A model generated the notes under the pieces. The model had not been told where the DNA came from. It saw only the letters and a list, made by a program, of their open reading frames with translations, and ran no database searches. From positions 372,001-436,000 of the forward strand of contig NZ_LKET01000068.1 in the NCBI RefSeq assembly GCF_001317355.1: 64,000 nt of DNA, written 5' to 3'. This DNA is from Oxobacter pfennigii (lineage in GTDB: Bacteria; Bacillota; Clostridia; Clostridiales; Oxobacteraceae). Each line of letters opens with the position of its first letter. The first letter of the stretch is position 1. Position numbers and translations under genes: made by a program. Below are positions 17,192 through 24,777 of the stretch, piece by piece.

Positions 17192-17839
17192 ATGTACAAA
17201 AAAGGACAGGATAAAAAAGAAGAGATTTACAAAACAGCAAAAAAACTGCTTTATGAAATTGGCTATACCAATACCACAATAAAAAGAATAGCTGAATTAA
17301 GCGATGCGCCTATCAGCCTTGTACATTATTACTTCTGCAAAAAGGATAAGATAATAAGCTGTATTTATAAGGATTTTCTCGATAACATTGTGGACTTCCT
17401 CCGTGAAACAAAGCCGGAAATATTCACAAATTCCTTATTATCCCACTCCGTAACCTCCAGGATATATTATGATATCATCCTGAACAATTCCAACAATAAG
17501 AGGGTGTACCATGAGGTGCTTTTAAACAAGTCAAACTATCATATATTGAATGAATACATTATCAATATATATAAAAAATACATAGAAGATAACAGCATAA
17601 TAATTTCCGATGAGCTCTTCAATACATACTCCTTTGTAGACTTCGGTGCCAGACGGGAGTTCTTCCTGAATTACTTTAGCGGCAACATAAAGCTTTCAGT
17701 GCAAGAAGCTGTAACAGTTGTAAACAGCATAATACCAAGGCTCTATAAACTGAATCAGCATTTTATAGACAGCATCATGATGGATTCCATATCCATATTC
17801 AACTCCCTGGACTATAGCAAAATAAAATTTCTTATATAA
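17192..17839 (+). CDS. TetR/AcrR-family transcriptional regulator
   Basis: A 215-aa protein with an N-terminal TetR helix-turn-helix (~10-55): EEIYKTAKKLLYEIGYTNTT, then IAELSDAPISLVHYYFCKKD. The C-terminal ~150 residues are a divergent ligand-binding domain. It is divergent from the corrinoid methyltransferase operon at 16738 and precedes the GTPase/ATPase/DUF364 operon by 224 nt, so either or both could be its targets. An ATTGATG palindrome lies upstream, which would fit autoregulation. Confidence 0.85.
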   Translation: MYKKGQDKKEEIYKTAKKLLYEIGYTNTTIKRIAELSDAPISLVHYYFCKKDKIISCIYKDFLDNIVDFLRETKPEIFTNSLLSHSVTSRIYYDIILNNSNNKRVYHEVLLNKSNYHILNEYIINIYKKYIEDNSIIISDELFNTYSFVDFGARREFFLNYFSGNIKLSVQEAVTVVNSIIPRLYKLNQHFIDSIMMDSISIFNSLDYSKIKFLI

Positions 17840-18063
17840 GAGTCTTTATATTTATTTAAAACAACATTCTGTAAAAATGAATTCTTCAAAGGGCTTGAAT
17901 TGTTCAAATTCATGGTCTATAATATTAAACAATATGAAACATCACAAAACAAGACATAAATTATATATTTTTATATTGAAATGTTTTTCATAACGATGTA
18001 ATACCAAACATAATAAGACAAATGTGCTGTTTTATATCACTAATTGTTTTAGGAGTTGGAACT

Positions 18064-18756
18064 ATGAAAATGATAACAGTTGCAGGACCTCCTTCCTCGG
18101 GGAAAACCTCTGTAATAATAAAGCTTCTTGAAACAATGAAAGTAAACCCTGAACGCGTAGGAATCGTCAAATTTGACTGTCTCACATCCTTTGATTATCT
18201 TCGATATGAAGAGGTGGGCGTAAAAGTCATAACCGGCTATTCGGGCAAAACATGCCCCGACCATTTCTTCGTAAGCAATATCGAAGATGCCGTCCGCTGG
18301 GGCTTAAATTCCGGCTACGACTTTCTTATAACGGAAAGCGCCGGATTGTGCAACCGTTGTTCTCCCTATATAAACGGCATAATGTCCGTTTGTGTAATCG
18401 ATAATTTATCAGGAGTGTATACCCCAAGAAAAATCGGTCCCATGCTAAAGCTTGCCGACATAATCGCCGTAACCAAAGGCGATATAGTCTCCCAGGCCGA
18501 AAGAGAAGTGTTTACCTTTAATATCAGGCAGGTCAACAATACGGCAAAAATCATAAATATGAACGGCATCACCGGCCAGGGCTCCTTCATGCTGGCAAAG
18601 CACTTATCTGCTGCCAGAGATGTGGTAACTTTGAAGGATATGAAGCTTAAATTTACCACCCCTGCAGCCGTATGCTCCTATTGCACCGGTGAAACCAGAA
18701 TCGGCGAATCCCACCAGTTTGGCACCATGAAAAAAATAAATTTCGATTTGGATTGA
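18064..18756 (+). CDS. HypB/CobW-like GTPase (SIMIBI class), putative metallochaperone
   Basis: A 230-aa P-loop GTPase. The P-loop is GPPSSGKT (residues 8-15), the G3-like region is ITESAGLC (89-96), and the base-recognition motif is TKGD (137-140). The layout resembles HypB/UreG/CobW-type GTPases that insert nickel or cobalt into enzymes. Two Cys pairs, C96-x2-C99 just after the G3 region and C204-x2-C207 near the C-terminus, could bind a metal. ATG 18064 is preceded by AGGAG; the upstream in-frame ATG lacks one. The stop codon overlaps the next gene start (TGATG), and an ABC-type ATPase and a DUF364 protein follow. The target enzyme is unknown; a corrinoid or metal enzyme of the adjacent methyltransferase system is a guess. 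Confidence 0.72.
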   Translation: MKMITVAGPPSSGKTSVIIKLLETMKVNPERVGIVKFDCLTSFDYLRYEEVGVKVITGYSGKTCPDHFFVSNIEDAVRWGLNSGYDFLITESAGLCNRCSPYINGIMSVCVIDNLSGVYTPRKIGPMLKLADIIAVTKGDIVSQAEREVFTFNIRQVNNTAKIINMNGITGQGSFMLAKHLSAARDVVTLKDMKLKFTTPAAVCSYCTGETRIGESHQFGTMKKINFDLD

Positions 18757-19769
18757 TGACTATGGACAAAGAACTGTATAAATTAATAAATACGCTTCCC
18801 TTATCCGAGCTTATTTACAGGTACCCTCTTGTTTCGGATTTTCTTGCCAATATGAGGATAAATATTCTTTCAAAGGACATGGCCTTCCCTGAAATTCTGG
18901 ATACTGTGGATGAGACAATAGAAGAAGAGTTCGGAATTTCAAAAATAGATTTGCCCCTTCACCTTTATGAATTTTTAATGACCTTCAATGATACATGCTC
19001 AGGTGAAGATGAGTTATCCTCCCTTACTATAATCGGCGGATGCAACAAATCCGGCCAGGCCGAAAATATAAGCTTGACTCTTAACAAAGGGGACGTTGCG
19101 GCCATTGTCGGTCCTACAGGCTCTGGAAAAAGCCGCCTTTTAGGAGATATAGAATGCCTGGCACAGCGTGACACCCCCACAAACCGGCTGATTCTTATAA
19201 ACAACAAAGAACTTACGGAAGAAAAGCGATTTGATATGAACGGAAAGCTGGTAGCCCAGCTCTCACAAAACATGAATTATATAATGGATTTAACAGTCAG
19301 GGAATTTTTAGAAATCCACGCCCGCAGCAGGTTTTCTCCCGACATTCAAAACACCATAAGCCTTTGCATGGACTGCGCCAACGGCCTTGCCGGCGAAAAA
19401 TTCTCAGGCGATACAAAGGTGACTCAGTTAAGCGGCGGCCAATCAAGGGCCCTCATGATTGCAGATACTGCATTTATAAGCAGTTCTCCTTTGGTTTTGA
19501 TAGACGAGATTGAAAACGCCGGAATTGACAGGAAACAGGCCATAAAGGTTCTGACCAAAAAAGATAAAATAGTCCTCATTGCAACACATGATCCCCTCCT
19601 TGCCTTAAGCGCTGACCGGCGCATTGTTATTAAAAACGGCGGAATACACAAAGTCATCGAGACTACACAGGAAGAGATGCGCATTCTCGAACAAATAGAA
19701 AAAATGGACAATACAATGCAGCAATTGCGAAACAAGCTAAGGTTCGGAGAGCTTATTACTGAAATTTAG
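18756..19769 (+). CDS. ABC-type ATPase with N-terminal helical domain
   Basis: A 337-aa soluble protein. Residues ~1-70 (YKLINTLPLSELIYRYPLVS, then GIS) look like a DUF1858/ScdA-N-type helical domain without its usual cysteines. Residues ~90-300 are an ABC ATPase with Walker A GPTGSGKS, signature LSGGQSRA and Walker B LVLIDEIENAGI, where Asn-Ala-Gly replaces the usual Pro-Thr. There are no transmembrane helices and no permease gene nearby, so it is unlikely to be a simple transporter subunit. A glutamine/glutamate-rich helix ends the protein. It is translationally coupled to the GTPase gene and precedes DUF364 by 14 nt. A role in loading or remodelling a metal cofactor protein is an inference. 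Confidence 0.7.
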   Translation: MTMDKELYKLINTLPLSELIYRYPLVSDFLANMRINILSKDMAFPEILDTVDETIEEEFGISKIDLPLHLYEFLMTFNDTCSGEDELSSLTIIGGCNKSGQAENISLTLNKGDVAAIVGPTGSGKSRLLGDIECLAQRDTPTNRLILINNKELTEEKRFDMNGKLVAQLSQNMNYIMDLTVREFLEIHARSRFSPDIQNTISLCMDCANGLAGEKFSGDTKVTQLSGGQSRALMIADTAFISSSPLVLIDEIENAGIDRKQAIKVLTKKDKIVLIATHDPLLALSADRRIVIKNGGIHKVIETTQEEMRILEQIEKMDNTMQQLRNKLRFGELITEI

Positions 19770-19783
19770 AAAGGAAGGTTTTT

Positions 19784-20548
19784 ATGTGGGAAATTTATGA
19801 TGCATTAATAGAAGGTATACCGGCTGATATTACAGCAGATAAAATAGTCTGCGGAAGCTGGATGAGCATAGTAGTTAATAGATACGGAGCCGGTGTTTCC
19901 ACCGTTATGCCGGTGGAAACCCGTTTGCCCCTGTTTTCGGGAAATCTTATAGGCAAACCTTTAAGACAGGTAGCTGAGCTTGTCAAGTCCTGGAACCTTC
20001 CCGAAGCTTCCATAGGCCACGCCGCCATAAATTCCTTTTATAATAACCCCGTCATTGCCAGAAGCAACGGAGTAATTTTTTCCGATTCAAGACATACAGA
20101 GGACAGGCTAAATGACCCATTCATAACTTCTCAAAATGCTGTAAAAGGTAAAAAAGTAGCCGTCATGGGTCATTTCCCGTACCTTGAAACCTTCTTTGAA
20201 CCTATATGCGAACTTAGCATAATCGATTGGGAGCCAATAGAAGAAGGCGATTTCCCCTTTGCAGCCTGCGAATATATTCTGCCCCAGAGCGATTATGTCT
20301 ATATTTCCTCCCGCAGCATGGTGGACAAAACCTTTCCAAGACTATTAGAGTTATCCAAAAATGCGGAGCATGTTGTTTTGGTCGGCCCCACTACCACTCT
20401 TTCACCCTATCTTCTGCAAGCAGGAATTAATGATTTATCCGGCTTTATAATAAAAGACGCCGAAAAAGCTTTTAATGTAGTAGCAGGAGTTTTTAACTCC
20501 ACAGTATATTCAACAGGTCAAAAGGTGTCCTTTAAGAAAACTGAATAA
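19784..20548 (+). CDS. DUF364/DUF4213 protein, putative heavy-metal chelation fold
   Basis: A 254-aa cytoplasmic protein. The N-terminal ~85 residues match DUF4213 (enolase-N-like) and the rest matches DUF364 (PF04016, Rossmann-like), including GKKVAVMGHFPYLE and VVLVGPTTTLSPYLLQAGIN. A crystal structure from this family led to the proposal that it binds metal in a cleft, but no reaction is established. AAAGGAAGG precedes the ATG, and it is the third gene of the GTPase/ATPase operon. The grouping suggests that the three proteins act together on a metal or metallocofactor. Confidence 0.82.
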   Translation: MWEIYDALIEGIPADITADKIVCGSWMSIVVNRYGAGVSTVMPVETRLPLFSGNLIGKPLRQVAELVKSWNLPEASIGHAAINSFYNNPVIARSNGVIFSDSRHTEDRLNDPFITSQNAVKGKKVAVMGHFPYLETFFEPICELSIIDWEPIEEGDFPFAACEYILPQSDYVYISSRSMVDKTFPRLLELSKNAEHVVLVGPTTTLSPYLLQAGINDLSGFIIKDAEKAFNVVAGVFNSTVYSTGQKVSFKKTE

Positions 20549-20569
20549 TTTAATATTTACAGTTAAGCC

Positions 20570-20977
20570 CTAGTGAACTTTTTTATTTATAAATTTAAGA
20601 AGCTTGCCGCATAAATAAACTATTAGCCTTAATAGAATATACACCCCAAATGCCAATGCAAACCCGTATAATCCAGCTTCAATATCGGCAAAATCCATCC
20701 TTCCCCTTCCGGTAATTTTTTGCTGGATTTCCAGGCTGAATACCAGCACTATCAAAACCGTGAAAGTATATATAAATGATATAATTGATACATTCCATTT
20801 AGACAGCTTTTTAAAAACATAATCAGCTATGATAAATATGATAATTCCCGTTATGCCGATTATCCAAAAATGCAGCTCCTTATCTGTCAGGTTTAAGCCT
20901 AAACTACTGCATATCCCCATTATATCGTCGTGCATATTATTAAGCATGTCAGAAATAAACTTAAGTGCAGCAACCAT
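20570..20977 (-). CDS. Unknown membrane protein
   Basis: A 135-aa protein with three predicted helices (about residues 36-58, 63-82 and 100-122), separated by a polar loop containing KITGRGRMDFADIEAG, and a basic C-terminal tail. No family is recognised. It is convergent with the DUF364 gene. The start has weak ribosome-site signals (GGGAT), so the first codon is uncertain. Confidence 0.55.
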   Translation of the reverse strand: MVAALKFISDMLNNMHDDIMGICSSLGLNLTDKELHFWIIGITGIIIFIIADYVFKKLSKWNVSIISFIYTFTVLIVLVFSLEIQQKITGRGRMDFADIEAGLYGFALAFGVYILLRLIVYLCGKLLKFINKKVH

Positions 20978-21017
20978 CTAAATCCCTCATCCCAATATAA
21001 GGTGCATTACTTATATA

Positions 21018-21281
21018 TTATATTCTTTCGATAAAGTTCTCCACATTGCTCAATTTGTATGATATCTTATCTTTGCCCTTCAATTCAATCAAAAGGTTTA
21101 CCAGATATTCCGAAGGGTTTCTTTCCTTTAAGAATTTACCCACTGAACCTTCATAAAAAATAATTCCGGTATTTTCAAAATTCTCATCATAAATCTTTAT
21201 TTTTTTATTCAACAGTTCCACATCAATTGGTACGTTATAATACTTATGAGCATCGTAAATTTTTGCTTTGGCAGTTTTCAT
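21018..21281 (-). CDS. Unknown small soluble protein
   Basis: An 87-aa protein beginning MKTAKAKIYDAHKYYNVPID, with no signal peptide or membrane helix and no recognised family. ATG 21281 is preferred over an ATG 19 codons earlier because GCGGGGT lies just upstream. It ends 41 nt before the start of the membrane-protein gene at 20977 and may share its transcript. Confidence 0.5.
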   Translation of the reverse strand: MKTAKAKIYDAHKYYNVPIDVELLNKKIKIYDENFENTGIIFYEGSVGKFLKERNPSEYLVNLLIELKGKDKISYKLSNVENFIERI

Positions 21282-21463
21282 GAAATACCCCGCTTGATAA
21301 TAATTCTCATATATAAAATTAATCCTACAAGGATTCATTATATCATATAACTTGTAAAATATCCTGCTAAATTGTTTTTTAACAATTGGCTACATTTTTA
21401 CAATATTATTTTTTTATGTTATACTAGTGCCGCAGTATGTGGTGCTAAAAGGGGGCAAACATA

Positions 21464-22861
21464 ATGGATAATAATATTTTAAGGTCGGTACTGAGCGTCT
21501 TGCTTAAATATATAGATGAAGGTATACATGTCATTGATAAGAAGGGAAACACCATAATTTACAATAATGCCATGGAAAGGCTGGAGGGATTAAAAAGCGA
21601 AGATGTTTTAGGAAAGAATCTTCTTGATATATTCCCCAGCCTTGATGAAAACACAAGTACCTTGTACAAAGCTTTAACGGAAGGCTCCCCTATTATAGAC
21701 AGGTACCAGACCTATACAAACAGAGAGGGCTACAAGATTACCTCTTTAAATTCAACCATCCCCCTCCTTTTGGATGATGAAATTATTGGCTCTCTTGAAA
21801 TATCAAAGGATTATACAGGTTTAAAGTCCCTCTATGATAAAATAAGCACGCTGCAGCAGGAAATAATAAATAAAGAAAACGGCGGCGGCACAAGGCATTA
21901 CAGCTTTAAAGATTTAATAGGCTGCAACCTTAATTTTTTAAACGCAGTCTCCGTTGCCCAGAAAGCTTCCCGCTCCTCTTCCACTGTGCTTATTTACGGG
22001 GAAACGGGGACAGGCAAGGAGCTTGTAGCCCAGGGTATACACAGTTCCGGGAACAGGCATGGAAAGCCATTTATTGCACAAAACTGCGCTGCCCTTCCCG
22101 AAGACCTTCTTGAAGGTATACTCTTTGGCACCGTTAAAGGAGGCTTTACCGGTGCGGTAAACAGGCCGGGGCTTTTTGAGCAGGCAAACGGAGGAACGCT
22201 GCTTCTTGACGAAATAAATTCAATGAATATAAATTTACAGTCAAAGCTTCTTAGAATTCTCCAGGAAGGCTCTATAAGAAGAATAGGCGGAGTAAATGAT
22301 CTACCCATAGATGTCAGGATAATTGCCACTACAAATGTGGACCCTATAAAAGCTGTTGATAACGGTACACTGCGGGATGACTTATATTACAGGCTCAATG
22401 TAGTCAACATTACTATCCCCCCTCTCAGGGAGAGAAGAGAGGACATTCCGCTGCTTATAAGGCATTTTATAGCCCTTTACAATAAAGCTATGACCAAAGA
22501 TATATGGTATATATCAGAGGATGCGGAGCGCAGCATGATGGCATATTCATGGCCGGGTAATGTAAGGGAGCTTAGGAATTATATTGAAGGCGCCATGAAT
22601 ATGGTTTCCTCAGGACATATAATAAGCAGGGAACATTTTACCGGCACTGCCCAGTCCAATCTTTTCAGGGAGAAGGACTATGATTTTCCTCCTAAGGATT
22701 ATGAATTAAAGATAAGCTTAGACCATACCCTTCTTATGGTGGAGAAAAAAATAATTTCCGATGCTTTAAAGAAATGTGAAGGCAACATATCAAAATGTGC
22801 CCGGGTTTTAAACATAAAAAGGCAGACATTGCAGCATAAAATTAAAAAATTTAATTTATAG
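21464..22861 (+). CDS. Sigma-54-dependent activator (RocR/OrdR-like) of ornithine catabolism
   Basis: A 465-aa enhancer-binding protein. A PAS domain occupies ~10-120, with IHVIDKKGNTIIYNNAMERL at its start. The AAA+ domain (~148-380) has Walker A GETGTGKE (179-186) and Walker B TLLLDEIN. A Fis-type HTH ends the protein (~441-465). The sigma-54 contact loop reads GGFTGA (226-231) rather than GAFTGA. The AAA+ text (LFGTVKG, RPGLFEQANGGTLLLDEI) is RocR-like; RocR controls arginine and ornithine use. It directly precedes the ornithine operon, whose sigma-54 promoter and three upstream palindromes lie 10-225 nt beyond its stop. It is therefore the likely activator, with PAS sensing an unidentified ligand. 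Confidence 0.9.
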   Translation: MDNNILRSVLSVLLKYIDEGIHVIDKKGNTIIYNNAMERLEGLKSEDVLGKNLLDIFPSLDENTSTLYKALTEGSPIIDRYQTYTNREGYKITSLNSTIPLLLDDEIIGSLEISKDYTGLKSLYDKISTLQQEIINKENGGGTRHYSFKDLIGCNLNFLNAVSVAQKASRSSSTVLIYGETGTGKELVAQGIHSSGNRHGKPFIAQNCAALPEDLLEGILFGTVKGGFTGAVNRPGLFEQANGGTLLLDEINSMNINLQSKLLRILQEGSIRRIGGVNDLPIDVRIIATTNVDPIKAVDNGTLRDDLYYRLNVVNITIPPLRERREDIPLLIRHFIALYNKAMTKDIWYISEDAERSMMAYSWPGNVRELRNYIEGAMNMVSSGHIISREHFTGTAQSNLFREKDYDFPPKDYELKISLDHTLLMVEKKIISDALKKCEGNISKCARVLNIKRQTLQHKIKKFNL

Positions 22862-22870
22862 CCGTATATG

Positions 22871-22983
22871 TGCAAAATCATTTGCATCCTGCAATAATTT
22901 TTGCATAGTATATTTGTGGCTATACACCTATTTTTTTCATAATTCTAATAATTAACACCGACCCATATGCAAATAATTTTGCA
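22871..22983. promoter_or_regulatory. Three palindromic enhancer sites for the sigma-54 activator
   Basis: TGCAAA-N4-TTTGCA occurs at 22871-22886 and 22968-22983. A near copy, TGCAAT-N4-TTTGCA, lies at 22890-22905. The sites lie about 100-200 nt upstream of the sigma-54 promoter at 23071, as expected for activator sites that loop to RNA polymerase. Confidence 0.7.
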
Positions 22984-22990
22984 TATGGGT
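22961..22990 (+). terminator. Hairpin containing the third enhancer palindrome
   Basis: ACCCATATGCAAA pairs perfectly with TTTGCATATGGGT around TAAT and is followed by TTCTTTTTAT. It could also terminate the activator transcript. Confidence 0.5.
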
Positions 22991-23070
22991 TTCTTTTTAT
23001 AGCTGCATAATAATCCAATACTGCCGCTATTTTCATATATTTAACTGCATTAACAAGTGTCATAAAATTT

Positions 23071-23086
23071 TGGCATAAGTTTTGCA
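23071..23086 (+). promoter_or_regulatory. Sigma-54 promoter of the ornithine operon
   Basis: TGGCATAAGTTTTGCA has GG and GC exactly 10 nt apart and matches the TGGCA-N6-TTGCA consensus. It lies 56 nt upstream of the ord start codon. Sigma-54 promoters need an activator; the gene at 21464 fits. Confidence 0.88.
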
Positions 23087-23141
23087 TTAGTAATTATTAT
23101 ATACATAACACTATAATTAAACGCATATTGGAGGTTTTAGA

Positions 23142-24188
23142 TTGAGTGAAGTAAAAGTTATCATATGGGGTCTCGGTGCTATGGGCGGCGGCATAGCAAA
23201 GCTTCTTGCAGAAAAGGAAGGAATAAAAATCACAGGCGCCATAGCCGGCAGGGCTGAAAAATCAGGTAAGGATTTAGGAGAGGTATTAAACTTAAACAGA
23301 AATCTTAATGTGGCCGTATCGGCAGATTATGAGAAAACCATAAAAGAAACGGAAGCGGATATAGTCCTTCTGGCTACCGATTCTTTTTTGAAGAATGTAT
23401 TCCCGCAGATAAAGCTTATAGTTGAAAGCGGTAAAAATTGCATCACTATAGCGGAAGAAATGGCTTATCCCCACACTGTTGATGAAAAGCTGGCATCAGA
23501 GATAGATGAACTGGCTAAGGAAAATAAGGTATCGGTGCTGGGTACAGGAATAAATCCGGGCTTTGTACTGGATACCCTTATTATAACCTTGACCGGTGCC
23601 CAAAGAAGCGTGAAAAAGATAAAGGCAGCAAGGATAAACGACTTATCCCCCTTTGGAACAACAGTAATGAAAACCCAGGGCGTCGGGACTACACCTGAAG
23701 AATTCAAAAAAGGAATTGCTGACGGCAGCATAGTAGGCCATATAGGCTTTAAGCAGTCTATTACTATGATTGCCGACTCTATCGGCATAGAAATAGATGA
23801 AGTTATTGAGACAAGAGAGCCCATTATTTCGAATACTTACAGAGAAACCCCCTATATAAAGGTGGAACCTGGCATGGTGGCAGGATGCCGCCACATAGGA
23901 TATGGCATGAAAAACGGGGAGGCTGTTATAACTTTAGAACACCCCCAGCAAATATACCCTTCCGTTGAAAATATTGATACAGGAGATTACATCTGGCTGG
24001 AAGGCGATCCGGATTTGAATCTTTCCATAAAGCCTGAAACTCCCGGCGGAATCGGTACCATTGCCACGGCGGTAAATATGATACCCCATGTTATAAACTC
24101 CGCGCCCGGCCTTGTTACCATGAAGGATCTTCCCATACCCCGGGCTCTCATGGGAGATGTCGCCAAGCTTATAAAAGCCGGCCGGTAA
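23142..24188 (+). CDS. ord: 2,4-diaminopentanoate dehydrogenase
   Basis: A 348-aa NAD(P)-dependent enzyme. It oxidatively deaminates (2R,4S)-2,4-diaminopentanoate to 2-amino-4-oxopentanoate, the third step of oxidative ornithine fermentation. An N-terminal Rossmann fold (IWGLGAMGGGIAKLLAEKEG) binds the nucleotide, and the rest resembles dihydrodipicolinate reductase-like dehydrogenases. The start is TTG 23142, behind TTGGAGG. It is the first gene after the sigma-54 promoter and is followed by a 270-nt gap holding a long hairpin element before ortA. The call rests on sequence pattern plus the complete set of pathway partners downstream. Confidence 0.93.
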   Translation: MSEVKVIIWGLGAMGGGIAKLLAEKEGIKITGAIAGRAEKSGKDLGEVLNLNRNLNVAVSADYEKTIKETEADIVLLATDSFLKNVFPQIKLIVESGKNCITIAEEMAYPHTVDEKLASEIDELAKENKVSVLGTGINPGFVLDTLIITLTGAQRSVKKIKAARINDLSPFGTTVMKTQGVGTTPEEFKKGIADGSIVGHIGFKQSITMIADSIGIEIDEVIETREPIISNTYRETPYIKVEPGMVAGCRHIGYGMKNGEAVITLEHPQQIYPSVENIDTGDYIWLEGDPDLNLSIKPETPGGIGTIATAVNMIPHVINSAPGLVTMKDLPIPRALMGDVAKLIKAGR

Positions 24189-24217
24189 TTAAGCGCAATA
24201 ATTTAATTTCGATAGAG

Positions 24218-24427
24218 CAGCTTAATATGATGGAAGGAACATTGCGGAGGGACTGTAGAGACTGTTAACAAGGCGCAGGATAGCTGCACCATTGTTTGAG
24301 CGTCAGCGAGTTTTGGTGATAAGTTGGGGACATTCCTTAACGAATCAGAGGAGTGTCCCCATACATTGAACAGCTGAGTTTACAGCCTCTAAGTCACGAA
24401 GCAGGTGGATGGAATCATATTAAGCTG
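24218..24427. repeat. Long imperfect hairpin element, copy 1 (inside the ornithine operon)
   Basis: The ends CAGCTTAATATGAT and ATCATATTAAGCTG are perfect inverted repeats 210 nt apart. Inner parts also pair, such as GACTGTAGAGACTGTTAAC against the complement of GTTTACAGCCTCTAAGTC. An inner dyad has arms GGGGACATTCCT and AGGAGTGTCCCC. TTGTTTGAGCG followed by AGCGAGTT (24292-24312) is shared with the element at 56311. There is no gene in it. It separates ord from ortA. Confidence 0.65.
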
Positions 24428-24462
24428 TTTAAAAAACCAAGAAGTTAAGGAGATGATTAAAC

Positions 24463-24777
24463 ATGACCGAGCAGGCAGTTAAGGGTGACTGGGTGCAGAT
24501 TCACCAGGTGGTCCTCCATCCCGGAGAAAGGGCTGATAACCTCCCCCAGGACACCAAAAACGTACCTCTTGAAATGTGGATAAAGGGCTTTATAAACCAT
24601 GACGGCAAACTTAATGACACAGTAGAAATAACTACGGTGACCGGAAGATGCGTAAAGGGTGAGCTTACCGAAATAAATCCCGGCTACAGCCACGGCTTTG
24701 GAAAATGCGTCCCTGAGATTTTGCATATAGGATTAGATCTGAAAAAAATCTTATGGGAGGAAAAGAATAATGAATGA
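24463..24777 (+). CDS. ortA: 2-amino-4-oxopentanoate thiolase, small subunit
   Basis: A 104-aa subunit of the thiolase that, with CoA, cleaves 2-amino-4-oxopentanoate to acetyl-CoA and D-alanine. The sequence (GDWVQIHQVVLHPGERADNL, then YSHGFGKCVPE) matches the OrtA family, which is specific to this pathway. TAAGGAG is upstream of the ATG. It overlaps ortB by 8 nt, as expected for subunits of one enzyme. Confidence 0.93.
   Translation: MTEQAVKGDWVQIHQVVLHPGERADNLPQDTKNVPLEMWIKGFINHDGKLNDTVEITTVTGRCVKGELTEINPGYSHGFGKCVPEILHIGLDLKKILWEEKNNE

Noticed and set aside
20549-21463. Third and fourth members of the GTPase/ATPase/DUF364 operon
   Set aside because: The two genes there are on the opposite strand and show no related domains.
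24189-24462. Possible small gene between ord and ortA
   Set aside because: No start with a ribosome site and no codon bias; the stretch is explained by a long inverted repeat.
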